Of a stretch of DNA of 64,000 bases, positions 8,518 to 17,651 are shown one piece after another. The notes below the pieces were generated by a model, which was not told the origin of the DNA, made no database searches, and saw only the letters and a program-made list of their open reading frames with translations. Position numbers and translations under genes: made by a program. This stretch comes from Paenibacillus dendrobii (lineage in GTDB: Bacteria; Bacillota; Bacilli; Paenibacillales; Paenibacillaceae): assembly GCF_009807035.1 (NCBI RefSeq), contig NZ_WUBI01000001.1, positions 806,001 to 870,000 of the forward strand, in the 5' to 3' direction. Position 1 is the first letter of the stretch. The number at the start of each line of letters is the position of its first letter.

Positions 8518-10278
8518 TTATGCTAGATTAATCGCTTTAATTTTGTCCAATGGGATTTTCGGTTTGCGGTCTTCCGTCAGAAGGCCGTTGATTTCCTGCT
8601 GAACGTCGGTCACCTGCGTATAGCAGTAGCCGCAAATATCATCCACGCTTTTGATCGCCCGAGTAAGACCTTCGAACCGCTTCACGAAATCCTCATCCGA
8701 AGCCACTTGATGGCCGTAACCCCAGCCTGTGTCCGATTGATATGCGATTCCGCCGAATTCCGTCACCATGATCGGCTGCCCCCGGTATCCATACCCATCG
8801 GCAAAAGCGTACTTCCAGTGATTGCAAGTCGTTTCATTACTTAAGATGGCCTCTTTGTTCGCATAGCGCCTCAAAAATCCCTCCCCGGTCTCAACGTAAT
8901 CATGCAAAGTCAGAATATCCGAAACGGTATGTTCCCAACCGTCATTCGTGATCACCGGCCGATACGGATCGATCGATTTGGTCAAATGATAGATGCCTTC
9001 GGTAAACTTCTGCTGTCTTTGATCATGAAGGATAGACGCGATGCCCCATGACTCATTGAATGGAACCCAAGTGATAATACTGGGATGGTTATACTGCTGA
9101 AGGACGATTTCCAGCCATTCCTTCGTAAACGCCTCGACTGCACGGTCATGAAATTCGAAAGTTGCAGCCATTTCGGACCATACCAGCAGGCCTTTTACGT
9201 CGCACCAATACAGGAAACGAGCATCTTCGATTTTCATATGCTTGCGTACGCCGTTGTAACCCATCTCCAGAATTTTGTCGATATCCTCAATGAGAGCTTC
9301 CTCATTCGGTGGCGTTAAATGACTTTCCGTCCAGTATCCCTGATCCAAGATCAGCCTCTGATAAATCGGTACGTTATTCAGGAGCACCTTTCCTTTTTCA
9401 ATCGAAATTTTTCTCATTCCGAAATAGGAAAAAACCCTGTCCTTCACCTGCCCATCCGCGTACAGCACGAATTCCACGTCATATAGATTCGGATTCTGCG
9501 GCGACCAGAGGGATTTCTTCCACGGTCCGTTCGCTTCATGGATCAAGTCGACCTCGACCGTCAGACACGGGCGGTCGATCATCAGGCTGACCCGCTTTAC
9601 CGGCTTTCCCTTCAATGTAACGATGGCTTCAAGCCTCAAATCGTCAGCCGCCTCCACACCGTTCACCTGATAATCGAAGCGGACGATGGAGCGGTCCACA
9701 TCCGGTGTTATTTTCACCGAGTCAAGGCTCTGCTCCTCCACGTATTCAAGCCAAACGGTTTGCCATATTCCGGTTGTTTGAACATAAAAGCATTCGAAAT
9801 TGTCCTTGGTCCAGCGCTGTTTGCCTCGGGGCTGAGTGCAGCTGCTGCTGTCTTCCGCTTTTACCGTGATATGATTGTCGGCTCCGAAAACCAGATAAGG
9901 GGTAATATCGAAAGAAAAAGCCGCGTAACCACCTTGGTGAGAGCCGACCATTGCTCCATTCACCCATACCTTGGCCACATAATCGACTGCTTGGAAATGC
10001 AAGATCGTCCGCTTGCCCTCGGCCTCTTTCGGGATATGAATCGAATTACGGTACCAGACATGCGGATGAAACTCTTCAATTCCGATCCCGCTGGCTTGCG
10101 TCTCGTAAGAAAAAGGTACGGTAATCGTATGTGTTCCATCAAAATTCTCCTGCCAATTCTCGCTCTCCCCCCGATTTTGGTCATCGAAGCGAAAGCTCCA
10201 CTCTCCGTTCAAATTCTGCCAATTCTCGCGAACGAATTGCGGTCTGGGATAGTCCTTGGTATATGCTTTGGTTGTCAT
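8518..10278 (-). CDS. cytoplasmic GH2 family glycoside hydrolase
   Basis: About 586 residues with no signal peptide. Sugar-binding jelly roll (RENWQNLNGEWSFRF near the N terminus), immunoglobulin-like domain, then TIM barrel. The acid/base is E409 in WVPFNESWG and the nucleophile E507 in VTEFGG, both classic for GH2. The family covers beta-galactosidases, beta-glucuronidases, beta-mannosidases and some arabinosidases; length and context do not settle the specificity. The ATG at 10278 was chosen over an upstream extension because AGGAGG lies just before it and because it overlaps the GH51 stop as ATGA, a sign of translational coupling. It probably acts with GH51 on imported oligosaccharides. 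Confidence 0.9.
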   Translation of the reverse strand: MTTKAYTKDYPRPQFVRENWQNLNGEWSFRFDDQNRGESENWQENFDGTHTITVPFSYETQASGIGIEEFHPHVWYRNSIHIPKEAEGKRTILHFQAVDYVAKVWVNGAMVGSHQGGYAAFSFDITPYLVFGADNHITVKAEDSSSCTQPRGKQRWTKDNFECFYVQTTGIWQTVWLEYVEEQSLDSVKITPDVDRSIVRFDYQVNGVEAADDLRLEAIVTLKGKPVKRVSLMIDRPCLTVEVDLIHEANGPWKKSLWSPQNPNLYDVEFVLYADGQVKDRVFSYFGMRKISIEKGKVLLNNVPIYQRLILDQGYWTESHLTPPNEEALIEDIDKILEMGYNGVRKHMKIEDARFLYWCDVKGLLVWSEMAATFEFHDRAVEAFTKEWLEIVLQQYNHPSIITWVPFNESWGIASILHDQRQQKFTEGIYHLTKSIDPYRPVITNDGWEHTVSDILTLHDYVETGEGFLRRYANKEAILSNETTCNHWKYAFADGYGYRGQPIMVTEFGGIAYQSDTGWGYGHQVASDEDFVKRFEGLTRAIKSVDDICGYCYTQVTDVQQEINGLLTEDRKPKIPLDKIKAINLA

Positions 10279-12308
10279 ACTTTGCCTCCTGATCCATGCT
10301 GTGCTTTGATTTCGACTGCATATACGGATGTTGCCCGTAATGGGTACCCTTGCTGCCATGCCGATACGGGAACCGTACGTGACGTGCAGGTGATCAGATC
10401 CGGTTCGAAGACGGAATTGATATCTTCGTAGGAATCCCCCGTAATCTCGTATAAGCGGGTGTCCCCGGTATACTCTAACGAATGCAAGTCAAGCTCGGCC
10501 GTCACCTCCTGCAGGCTGCGGTTCACGATAAATAGGGTGAGGATACTCCCATCCTCGTTCGCGCATGCCGTAACGTCCAGATCGGGAAGAGCTTCAAGTT
10601 CGATTCTCGTCTGCTTCGGCGACTGTATGGAGTAGGTGCTGCACACCGTATCGACCGGAAGGATTCGCCGGATGTCCCGATTGGCGTAGAGCTTTAACAC
10701 TTCATAGGTCGGAGTTCCGTACACGGTGAGTGGGAGTCCGCTCCAGCCGTTCTCTTTGCCGCAATATTGATCGGCATAATAATCGCCTACCCGTATGCAT
10801 CCTCCGAGCCAGCCGTTCACAAGATCGGAAAAGCTGCCAATGTGCACCATATCGCTTGCGCGAAGCATTTCGTTCAGGTTGGCGGCATTGGCGACAGCCG
10901 CACCCAGGGTGTGTTCGTCCGGAAGTCCCTTTCGGATCGTATTCGGGTAGTACATGGTGTTGTATTCGGTGACGGCCAATTTCACATGGCTGTGCTTCGG
11001 ATTCGCGCGAATAAGTTCCGCCGTTTGCCCAATATCGTCGCGGGTCCATTCGGGAAAAGAGACGATTGCTTTATAGCGTTCATCTGCGGGCGTATCCCGG
11101 TTCATTCCAAAACGATTGAAGCCGTGATATAAATGCATCGTCAAATAATCGATATGTTCACCAGCCCGTTCGAGTACCGGCTTGTTCCATTCCGGATCGG
11201 TATGTCCGCAGGCCAAAAGCACGATCGCGGAATCAACTTCCTTCATCGCCTGTGCGAATAACTTACAGCGCTCGGCGAACTGGTCTGCGGAGCAGGTGCC
11301 AACCTGCCACTGGCCCCACACTTCATTGCCGATCTCCCAGTACCGGACATTGTACGGCTCAGGATAACCATTCGCCGCACGGAGTGCTCCCATCGGGGTA
11401 TCGATGCTGCCATTGCAATATTCTACCCACCGTGCGGCTTCTTCCGGTGTACCGGATCCGTCGTTGACGCAGATGAGTGGTTCGACTTGCAGCTCCCGGC
11501 AAAACCGGATAAATTCGTCCGTGCCGAAATACTTGCTGGTCCATCCTCCCCAAGCTTCGTTGTACATAACCGGTCTTTCAAGAACCGGACCAACAACATG
11601 CTCCCAATGATAGGCGCTGATGTAATTACCCGCGAGTCTCATCATTCCCGCATTAAGGTTCCGGGTCATGTCGATGACCTCACGCTTCACCATGCCGATG
11701 CTGTCTGCTGGGAGCAGGGATACATGATCAAGCCAAAGCATGCCAGTCGATACATGATCGATCCACCTAGGATGGTCTGCCGGAATATAGACCCTAAGCT
11801 CAGCGTCGGAACAAGCCCGGGAGATAGACAAGCTCGCTTCGCATTCCTGCCAATTATGGCTGCTCAGATCAATGCGCGCACGGCCGAGAAGCTCCTCTGT
11901 ACGCCGATCAACCGCATCCACGATCAGATAACGGAGCTCGACGGAGGCCCGTGCGACAATTTGGACCGTGTAATCTATCGGTCCCTTTAGCGCTACCTTC
12001 TGCGCAATACCCGCATAGGCCTCATCATCGCTCAGAATACGGATGCGCTCTGCGCGGCCTGAGTGCCTTGGTGCCGGTGCTTCCAGCGCATATTTCGTAT
12101 TTCTACCGTTCGTAAAGGAAACCCAGCTCCCGGATATCTCTTCTATTCCGGTCCTTTCGCTCTCGAAATCCATGTCCTTCAAAGGATAGGCAAGCATCGC
12201 TTCCATATGGTCCCGGATGTCCTCTACAAAATGCCCGAATAGGTAAGGGTTAATGGTATGCCCGTCTTTCCGGCTGCAGTCGATTGTAATCTTCGCGTTT
12301 GTCTGCAC
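10275..12308 (-). CDS. alpha-L-arabinofuranosidase, GH51
   Basis: 677 residues without a signal peptide, so intracellular. Clan GH-A features are clear: YWEIGNEVWG with acid/base E329 and VTEYN with nucleophile E448. N-terminal FGHFVEDI and the C-terminal beta domain fit GH51. Known members release arabinose from arabino-oligosaccharides. It lies 64 nt downstream of the permease gene and overlaps the GH2 start by four bases, so importer, GH51 and GH2 probably form one operon. A somewhat longer middle than typical (residues 85-200 resemble an inserted carbohydrate-binding-like sandwich) is worth noting. Confidence 0.9.
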   Translation of the reverse strand: MQTNAKITIDCSRKDGHTINPYLFGHFVEDIRDHMEAMLAYPLKDMDFESERTGIEEISGSWVSFTNGRNTKYALEAPAPRHSGRAERIRILSDDEAYAGIAQKVALKGPIDYTVQIVARASVELRYLIVDAVDRRTEELLGRARIDLSSHNWQECEASLSISRACSDAELRVYIPADHPRWIDHVSTGMLWLDHVSLLPADSIGMVKREVIDMTRNLNAGMMRLAGNYISAYHWEHVVGPVLERPVMYNEAWGGWTSKYFGTDEFIRFCRELQVEPLICVNDGSGTPEEAARWVEYCNGSIDTPMGALRAANGYPEPYNVRYWEIGNEVWGQWQVGTCSADQFAERCKLFAQAMKEVDSAIVLLACGHTDPEWNKPVLERAGEHIDYLTMHLYHGFNRFGMNRDTPADERYKAIVSFPEWTRDDIGQTAELIRANPKHSHVKLAVTEYNTMYYPNTIRKGLPDEHTLGAAVANAANLNEMLRASDMVHIGSFSDLVNGWLGGCIRVGDYYADQYCGKENGWSGLPLTVYGTPTYEVLKLYANRDIRRILPVDTVCSTYSIQSPKQTRIELEALPDLDVTACANEDGSILTLFIVNRSLQEVTAELDLHSLEYTGDTRLYEITGDSYEDINSVFEPDLITCTSRTVPVSAWQQGYPLRATSVYAVEIKAQHGSGGKV

Positions 12309-12372
12309 AGTAAACCTCCGTTGGTAAAAAATTAAGAGTCGTTATTTCATACAAGATGTCTATGAATAAGTG

Positions 12373-13266
12373 CTAACCTTTGATAGATCCGATCATGACG
12401 CCTTTAACAAAATGGCGCTGCACAAAAGGATACATGATCAATATTGGTAAACTGGAAATGATGATGACCGCGTACTTGATGCTCTCGGCAAGCAGGACTT
12501 TATTTTCCAGTCCAACATTGCCGTCCACGGCGTCGGTTTGACTGATCATCAGAATTTCCCGTAGAACGAGCTGAAGTGGATACTTGCCTTCGTCGCGAAT
12601 ATAGATGAGTGCATTAAAAAACGAATTCCAATGTCCAACCGCATAGAACAGAACCATAACCGCCAGGATGGGCTTGGACAATGGCAGTATAATGTTGAGA
12701 AGCAGCCGCCAATTCGAACAACCATCAATATGGGCAGCTTCCTGGAGCTCCCAGGGAATGCTGGATTGGAAATAGGTTCTCATGACGATCAAGTTGTATG
12801 TGGAGATCGCTCCCGGAACAATCAAAGACCACATGGTATTGAGCATCCCCAAATTTTTGACGAGCAAATAAGTAGGGATGAGCCCCCCGCCGAAAAACAT
12901 GGTAAGCGTGATGATCACCATCAACACTTTTCGCCCCGGAAGATCTGGTCTTGATAGTGGATATGCCGCCAATATGGTCAAAATCATATTCACGACCGTC
13001 CCGACCACCGTGTAGATGATCGTATTTCCGTATCCCGTCCAGATCTTTCCGTTGTGCAAAATATTTGCATAAGCATCCAAAGATACGTTTTTCGGCAGCA
13101 GCCATACCTCCCCGTTCAATACCTTCGCCGGATCGCTGAACGAAGCGCTGACCACGAAAATCAGCGGGTAAAGCACAACGACAATGATTACCGCAGCTAC
13201 CGCGTACACGATCGCATCAAATACCCGATCATCCGATGTTCTGCTTATGGAAGCTTGTTTGAACAT
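12373..13266 (-). CDS. sugar ABC transporter permease, LplC/YtcP type
   Basis: About 297 residues with six predicted membrane segments. The ATPase-docking EAA loop reads EAAHIDGCSNWRLLLNIILP and the protein ends KGVMIGSIKG, both typical of the LplC branch of carbohydrate uptake permeases. The ATG at 13266 was chosen over a frame 21 codons longer because an AAGGGGG ribosome site precedes it and it falls 16 nt after the upstream permease stop. It pairs with the 13283-14245 permease and the 14274 lipoprotein. No ATPase gene is near; relatives share an MsmX-like ATPase encoded elsewhere. Confidence 0.9.
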   Translation of the reverse strand: MFKQASISRTSDDRVFDAIVYAVAAVIIVVVLYPLIFVVSASFSDPAKVLNGEVWLLPKNVSLDAYANILHNGKIWTGYGNTIIYTVVGTVVNMILTILAAYPLSRPDLPGRKVLMVIITLTMFFGGGLIPTYLLVKNLGMLNTMWSLIVPGAISTYNLIVMRTYFQSSIPWELQEAAHIDGCSNWRLLLNIILPLSKPILAVMVLFYAVGHWNSFFNALIYIRDEGKYPLQLVLREILMISQTDAVDGNVGLENKVLLAESIKYAVIIISSLPILIMYPFVQRHFVKGVMIGSIKG

Positions 13267-13282
13267 AGCGCGTTTTCCCCCT

Positions 13283-14245
13283 TTACCATAAGCTCGTCTC
13301 CGATGTTTTGCGCGCAAACCGGTTGACAAGCAGCAGCAATATCAGATTGATGACCGAGTTGAACAAGCCGATCGCGGCGGTGTAGCTATACTCTCCCTTG
13401 AGAATACCGGTCGTATAGACAAAGGTGGAAATCACATCGCTTGACTCAAGATTCAAATTATTTTGCATCAACAGAATCTTCTCAAAGCCGATATCCATGA
13501 AATGTCCGATGTCCAGGATCAGCATAATGACAATGACGGGAACGATACCCGGCACGGAAATATGCCAAATGCGCCGCAGCCTGGAAGCTCCGTCCATCTT
13601 GGCTGCCTCATACAGCTGCGGATTGATCCCGCTGAGCGCCGCAATATAGATGATGGATTGCCACCCCATGTTTTGCCATATATTCGACCCGATAAATATC
13701 GTCTTAAACCAGCCGGCTTCCTCCAGGAAACGAATCGGCGTTCCTCCGAAGGCCTCGATCAGCGTATTGATTGGTCCTGTTGTGGGAGAAAGGAATACGT
13801 TCAAAATACCCACAATGACGACTACAGAAATAAAGTGGGGAATGAACGTAATATTTTGCAGCGATTTGCTGAATTTTTTGCTGCCGATTTCATTGCTGAT
13901 CAGCGACAGTATGATGGGTATCGGGAAGGCGATCAACAGGGAGAACAGATTGATCGATAACGTATTCCACAGGAGCCTTCCAAAATAATACGAATCAAAG
14001 AAACGTTCGAAATGGTCAAATCCTACCCAACTGCTGCCGACAATTCCCTTTGCCGGATTGAAATTTTTGAATGCAATTTGCAGCCCGTAAAGCGGACCAT
14101 AGTGAAAGATCAAATACCAGACAATCGGCACAAGCAGCATGAGATACAGGTCGTACCGTTTGGCCATTTGTCTCCATAAGCGGCCCCCCCGCCCCAAATG
14201 ACTTTTGGGAGAGGGAGCCGCCTGGATAAGCGCGCTCTTCATCAC
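13283..14245 (-). CDS. sugar ABC transporter permease, LplB type
   Basis: 320 residues, six membrane segments, EAA loop YEAAKMDGASRLRRIWHI. FHYGPLYGLQIAFKNF near the N terminus is typical of LplB-type permeases importing oligosaccharides. The start is GTG at 14245 or ATG at 14242; both lie within range of the GAAGGAG site, and the choice changes one residue. It is the middle gene of the lipoprotein-permease-permease set of locus A. Confidence 0.9.
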   Translation of the reverse strand: MMKSALIQAAPSPKSHLGRGGRLWRQMAKRYDLYLMLLVPIVWYLIFHYGPLYGLQIAFKNFNPAKGIVGSSWVGFDHFERFFDSYYFGRLLWNTLSINLFSLLIAFPIPIILSLISNEIGSKKFSKSLQNITFIPHFISVVVIVGILNVFLSPTTGPINTLIEAFGGTPIRFLEEAGWFKTIFIGSNIWQNMGWQSIIYIAALSGINPQLYEAAKMDGASRLRRIWHISVPGIVPVIVIMLILDIGHFMDIGFEKILLMQNNLNLESSDVISTFVYTTGILKGEYSYTAAIGLFNSVINLILLLLVNRFARKTSETSLW

Positions 14246-14273
14246 AATCTACTCCTTCAATAAAGACGGATCG

Positions 14274-15845
14274 TTATTTCTTCATTTTGTCATAGGCTTC
14301 TTGGTACAACTGCTCCAGCTTGTCGAGGTTCATCTTCTTCAGCGTGTCTTGAAATTCGCCCCATTTATCAAAGCTGAGCGCGCCGGCAATAAATTTCGTG
14401 CTCTGTTCCTCGTAATACTTGTCAATATCGTTGCGCAAGATGTTAACTTCTTGTGCGGTCTTTTCGTCGAACATTGGAGAAGCATAGCGGACCTTAGGCA
14501 TGTATGGATCCAGCTTCTTCTGTGCTTCTTGTACTTGAGGCGGGTTGATATAAGAGGCAACCTTTTCGCTAATGAGGTGAGGTGCGCCGCCTCCGGCATA
14601 TGGCGTGATTTTCGGTTGGTTATCTGTTTTTAGGAAGTCTTCCTTATAAACCGGAATTCCGTCCTTGATCTCATAATGTTCGCCTTCTCTGCCAAACCGC
14701 AGTAAGGTTGAACCTTCGTCACTGTAGAAATAATCGATCCAGCGCATGGTGATTTCCGGATATTTGTTGACGGAAGTAATAGCAAAGGCTCCGAAATCAC
14801 GCGGTACCGGTGACGCCTGTGCCTGCAATCGATCTCCGTTCGGACCTGCCGGAGGTGCAATTCCTTCGTACTGGTCCGCAATAGTCAAGAAACTATTGTT
14901 CGTCTGGTCGAAGAAGAACCCTGCATTTCCCGACCCCTGCTTGGCCAAATATTGCGCTTCCTTCTGTGAGAACAACTCGGGATCCAGCAGCTTTTCCTTA
15001 TAGAGCTTGTTCAGATACATCAGCAATTCTTTATTCTGCTCACTGCCCATCCAAATCTTTACTTTGTCGTTTTCAAGATTGATATTATAGCCGAGCTGCT
15101 GATCCAGGCCAAACGATCCGCTCATCATGTTGACAACCGATAGCACGGTGCGGGCGGTCATTGGAATTTCGTCCTTTTTCCCGTTGCCGTTCGGATCCTG
15201 ATCCCGGAAAGCAACGAGGACCTGATACAAATCGTCTGTCGTCTCCGGTTCCTTCAGGTTCAGCTTCTTTAGCCACGCCTGATTGATCCACTTCTTATCC
15301 GTGCGCGCCGCAGCCAATGTAACGATTCCCGGAATCGCGTAAATATGGCCTTCCGGCGTCGTGATAGCCGAGCGTATTTCCGGATATTCATCCATCAGTT
15401 TTTTTAAATTAGGAGCGTATTTATCGATTAACTCCTCCAGTGGGATCAGTTGGCCCACCGATCCGAATTGGGTCGCCTCAAGCGGCGTAATTGCCGAACG
15501 GTAAAACGCATCAGGCAGCTCATTGGACGCGAATAACAGGTTTTTCTTCTCCTGGAAACCATCGGTCGGTGCTTCGGTGAATTTCACCTGCACATTGCTC
15601 ATCTTCTCGTAATCCTGGAAAACCGGCATATCCTTGAATGGCCCGTTTAAGGGGGCAATTCGGGTGAACATCGAAAGCTTGATCGGTTCATTGGTTAGCG
15701 GAAATCCACTTTCATTGACGACGCTTTCGGACTTTGCGGCTGATGTACCCTCTTTCCCCGTACCCGAATTGGAACTGCACCCCGACAGCACCATCGTGGA
15801 AACGAGCATGGTACTAATCGCATATCTTCCCCAGTGTTTAAACAT
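14274..15845 (-). CDS. extracellular sugar-binding lipoprotein of ABC importer
   Basis: 523 residues. A lipobox LSGC puts the lipidated cysteine at position 23, followed by a Ser/Gly/Lys-rich tether. The fold features (NELPDAFYRS, calcium-loop-like DPNGNGKKDEIP, MRWIDYFYSDEG) match LplA/YtcQ-type solute-binding proteins for oligosaccharides. An AGG-rich ribosome site precedes the ATG. It is the first gene of the importer operon and has a cre-like site and a TATAAT element upstream. The sugar bound cannot be read; the locus suggests arabinose-containing oligosaccharides. Confidence 0.9.
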   Translation of the reverse strand: MFKHWGRYAISTMLVSTMVLSGCSSNSGTGKEGTSAAKSESVVNESGFPLTNEPIKLSMFTRIAPLNGPFKDMPVFQDYEKMSNVQVKFTEAPTDGFQEKKNLLFASNELPDAFYRSAITPLEATQFGSVGQLIPLEELIDKYAPNLKKLMDEYPEIRSAITTPEGHIYAIPGIVTLAAARTDKKWINQAWLKKLNLKEPETTDDLYQVLVAFRDQDPNGNGKKDEIPMTARTVLSVVNMMSGSFGLDQQLGYNINLENDKVKIWMGSEQNKELLMYLNKLYKEKLLDPELFSQKEAQYLAKQGSGNAGFFFDQTNNSFLTIADQYEGIAPPAGPNGDRLQAQASPVPRDFGAFAITSVNKYPEITMRWIDYFYSDEGSTLLRFGREGEHYEIKDGIPVYKEDFLKTDNQPKITPYAGGGAPHLISEKVASYINPPQVQEAQKKLDPYMPKVRYASPMFDEKTAQEVNILRNDIDKYYEEQSTKFIAGALSFDKWGEFQDTLKKMNLDKLEQLYQEAYDKMKK

Positions 15846-15885
15846 GAATCTATGACCTCCATTTTTTTATTTACCGAATCAACGG

Positions 15886-15920
15886 TGTAAGCGTTTCCCA
15901 AGGTGCTAATGAGTATTATA
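15886..15920 (-). promoter_or_regulatory. candidate promoter with overlapping cre-like site for the importer operon
   Basis: On the minus strand TATAAT (15915-15920) is preceded 16 nt upstream by a weak TTTACC. About 15 nt downstream lies GGGAAACGCTTACA (15886-15899), matching the cre consensus except at two outer positions. A cre just after the start point is the usual roadblock position for CcpA repression. The lipoprotein start is at 15845. Confidence 0.5.
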
Positions 15921-15969
15921 ATTCACCTGCCATGACGGTAAATTCTAATAATATGACTATTTACTCTAC

Positions 15970-17649
15970 TTATTTTACGGTTTCATTCCCGGTGTTTCGT
16001 CCCAAGCTGCTCATATATGCATGCGGCGTCATCCCGTTCATTTCCTTGAATACCTTGAAAAAATAGTTGTACGTGGCGAAGCCCACTTGACTGCTGATTT
16101 GTTTGACGGAATACTGACCGCTCTCCAGCAGCTTCCTGCCCGCATCGATCCGGACCCGATTGACATATTCGGAGAAGGTCGAACCGGTTTCTTCTTTGAA
16201 GATTCGGCTTAAATATGAGGGATTCAGACCGATGGCGCCTGCCGTCAGCTCCAATGTGATATATCCCTGATATTTCTCCAGGATGAAATGAATCGCCTGC
16301 GACACATGCCGGGAATAAGGGCCGGCAGCATGCTGCTGCTTTAGCAGCTTCAGCAAGCTTGCATAGTAGGATTGCAGCCATTGCTCCAGCTCGGGCATGT
16401 TGCCAATCCTTCCCAAATCGCTGCGTGAAGGCAGTTCGTCCATCGCAGTTTCCGTCGAAGACATCGGCATCAATTTCTTCAGGGCCTTATCACCGGTATG
16501 CAGGAGCTCGCTGACGATCATTTTCACCGTATGGGAATGAATCGGAACATTGCGAAGAGAAATAAACACGGAAGCGATCAGATGGTGTATCCCTTCCTTG
16601 TCCCAACTTTCAATAGAGAGGAGCAGCTGCTTCTGCTCCTCGATCGTCAGAGAAACGCGTAGATTATGCGCATGTGATTGAAGCGTCCCTTCGGCTTGGA
16701 TCGATGGTTCGGAGTAGGAATTAAGGGCGGACAGCTCCGCGGAGGGAGAAGTATCAAGAGCCTGCTCAGCTGAGCTGTAGCTGGCTCCAAGCTGCGACAA
16801 GCTGCCGCAAGGATGTCCAAGCGCATAGCTGGATTTCAGGTTTAGGAGCAGCTCAAGCGAATGCTGCAGCTTGCTCATCCATCGTCTTGCCTCGCTCGCG
16901 ACGGCATGTTCGCTGCGCTCCTTGAACGCAAACACGACAACCAGCCTCCCATTCCCCACATAAGCGGCTGTCCGCTCCTGAATATCTCCCAAACCCTGCT
17001 GCATCAAATCAACAGCCTGCTGTACCAGCCGGTTCGTTTGTACATCGCTGTAAGAATCCGTTAATAACAGGAAAGGAATGATCTGCACAGCTGCTGCCGC
17101 GTAGCTGATCGCATGGGGATACAAGTCGTGGTCTTTTGCATACGCTTCAAACTCAAATGAAGTATCCTGCTTCCCCCTCACCAGGTTCGCTATATATTCA
17201 CGGATGAGTACGGGCCTCATCTTCTCTGCCATCTGCTTGTTCTCGAGCTGACCTTCCTGTATCCGATCCTCCTGCTGCATATCCTGAACCGCTTTGTTCA
17301 GGACGTTCAGGAGGGAAGGCTCATCCAAACGATGCTTCAGCAAATAGTCGACGGCCCCGTTCTTCAAGCACTCGCGCACATAGTCGTAATCGTCATAGCT
17401 GCTAAGCATGATCGTCTTCATGGAAGGAAAACGTTCCCGAATCTTTCGCTGGAGCTCCACGCCGTTCATTTCCGGCATATTCACATCGATAATGGCGATG
17501 TGGGGTGGGGATTGTTCAATCATCGCCAAGGCCATCGCGCCGTTGTACGCTTCACCGCATAACTCGAAGCCATTCTCTTTCCAATTGGATAATGTCCTTA
17601 TCACATTACTTATCAAAGGTTCGTCGTCTACCAGCAATACCTGAAACAT
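15970..17649 (-). CDS. response regulator with AraC-type output domain (YesN-like)
   Basis: 559 residues. The receiver domain occupies about 1-120 with D8, D9 and phospho-acceptor D55 (IIDVNMPEMNG) and K105 as the conserved lysine region. A middle YesN-type region leads to two AraC helix-turn-helix motifs at about 455-550 (IGLNPSYLSRIFKEETG, VGFATYNYFFKVFKE). The start lies 2 nt after the histidine kinase stop, with AGGAGG inside the kinase end, so the two are translated together. Known relatives activate adjacent oligosaccharide importer operons, here the lipoprotein-permease genes just downstream. Confidence 0.92.
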   Translation of the reverse strand: MFQVLLVDDEPLISNVIRTLSNWKENGFELCGEAYNGAMALAMIEQSPPHIAIIDVNMPEMNGVELQRKIRERFPSMKTIMLSSYDDYDYVRECLKNGAVDYLLKHRLDEPSLLNVLNKAVQDMQQEDRIQEGQLENKQMAEKMRPVLIREYIANLVRGKQDTSFEFEAYAKDHDLYPHAISYAAAAVQIIPFLLLTDSYSDVQTNRLVQQAVDLMQQGLGDIQERTAAYVGNGRLVVVFAFKERSEHAVASEARRWMSKLQHSLELLLNLKSSYALGHPCGSLSQLGASYSSAEQALDTSPSAELSALNSYSEPSIQAEGTLQSHAHNLRVSLTIEEQKQLLLSIESWDKEGIHHLIASVFISLRNVPIHSHTVKMIVSELLHTGDKALKKLMPMSSTETAMDELPSRSDLGRIGNMPELEQWLQSYYASLLKLLKQQHAAGPYSRHVSQAIHFILEKYQGYITLELTAGAIGLNPSYLSRIFKEETGSTFSEYVNRVRIDAGRKLLESGQYSVKQISSQVGFATYNYFFKVFKEMNGMTPHAYMSSLGRNTGNETVK

Positions 17650-17651
17650 GA

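Noticed and set aside
9538..10431. 297-codon plus-strand open frame over the GH2/GH51 junction
   Set aside because: Covers two confirmed minus-strand genes and has no coding motif.
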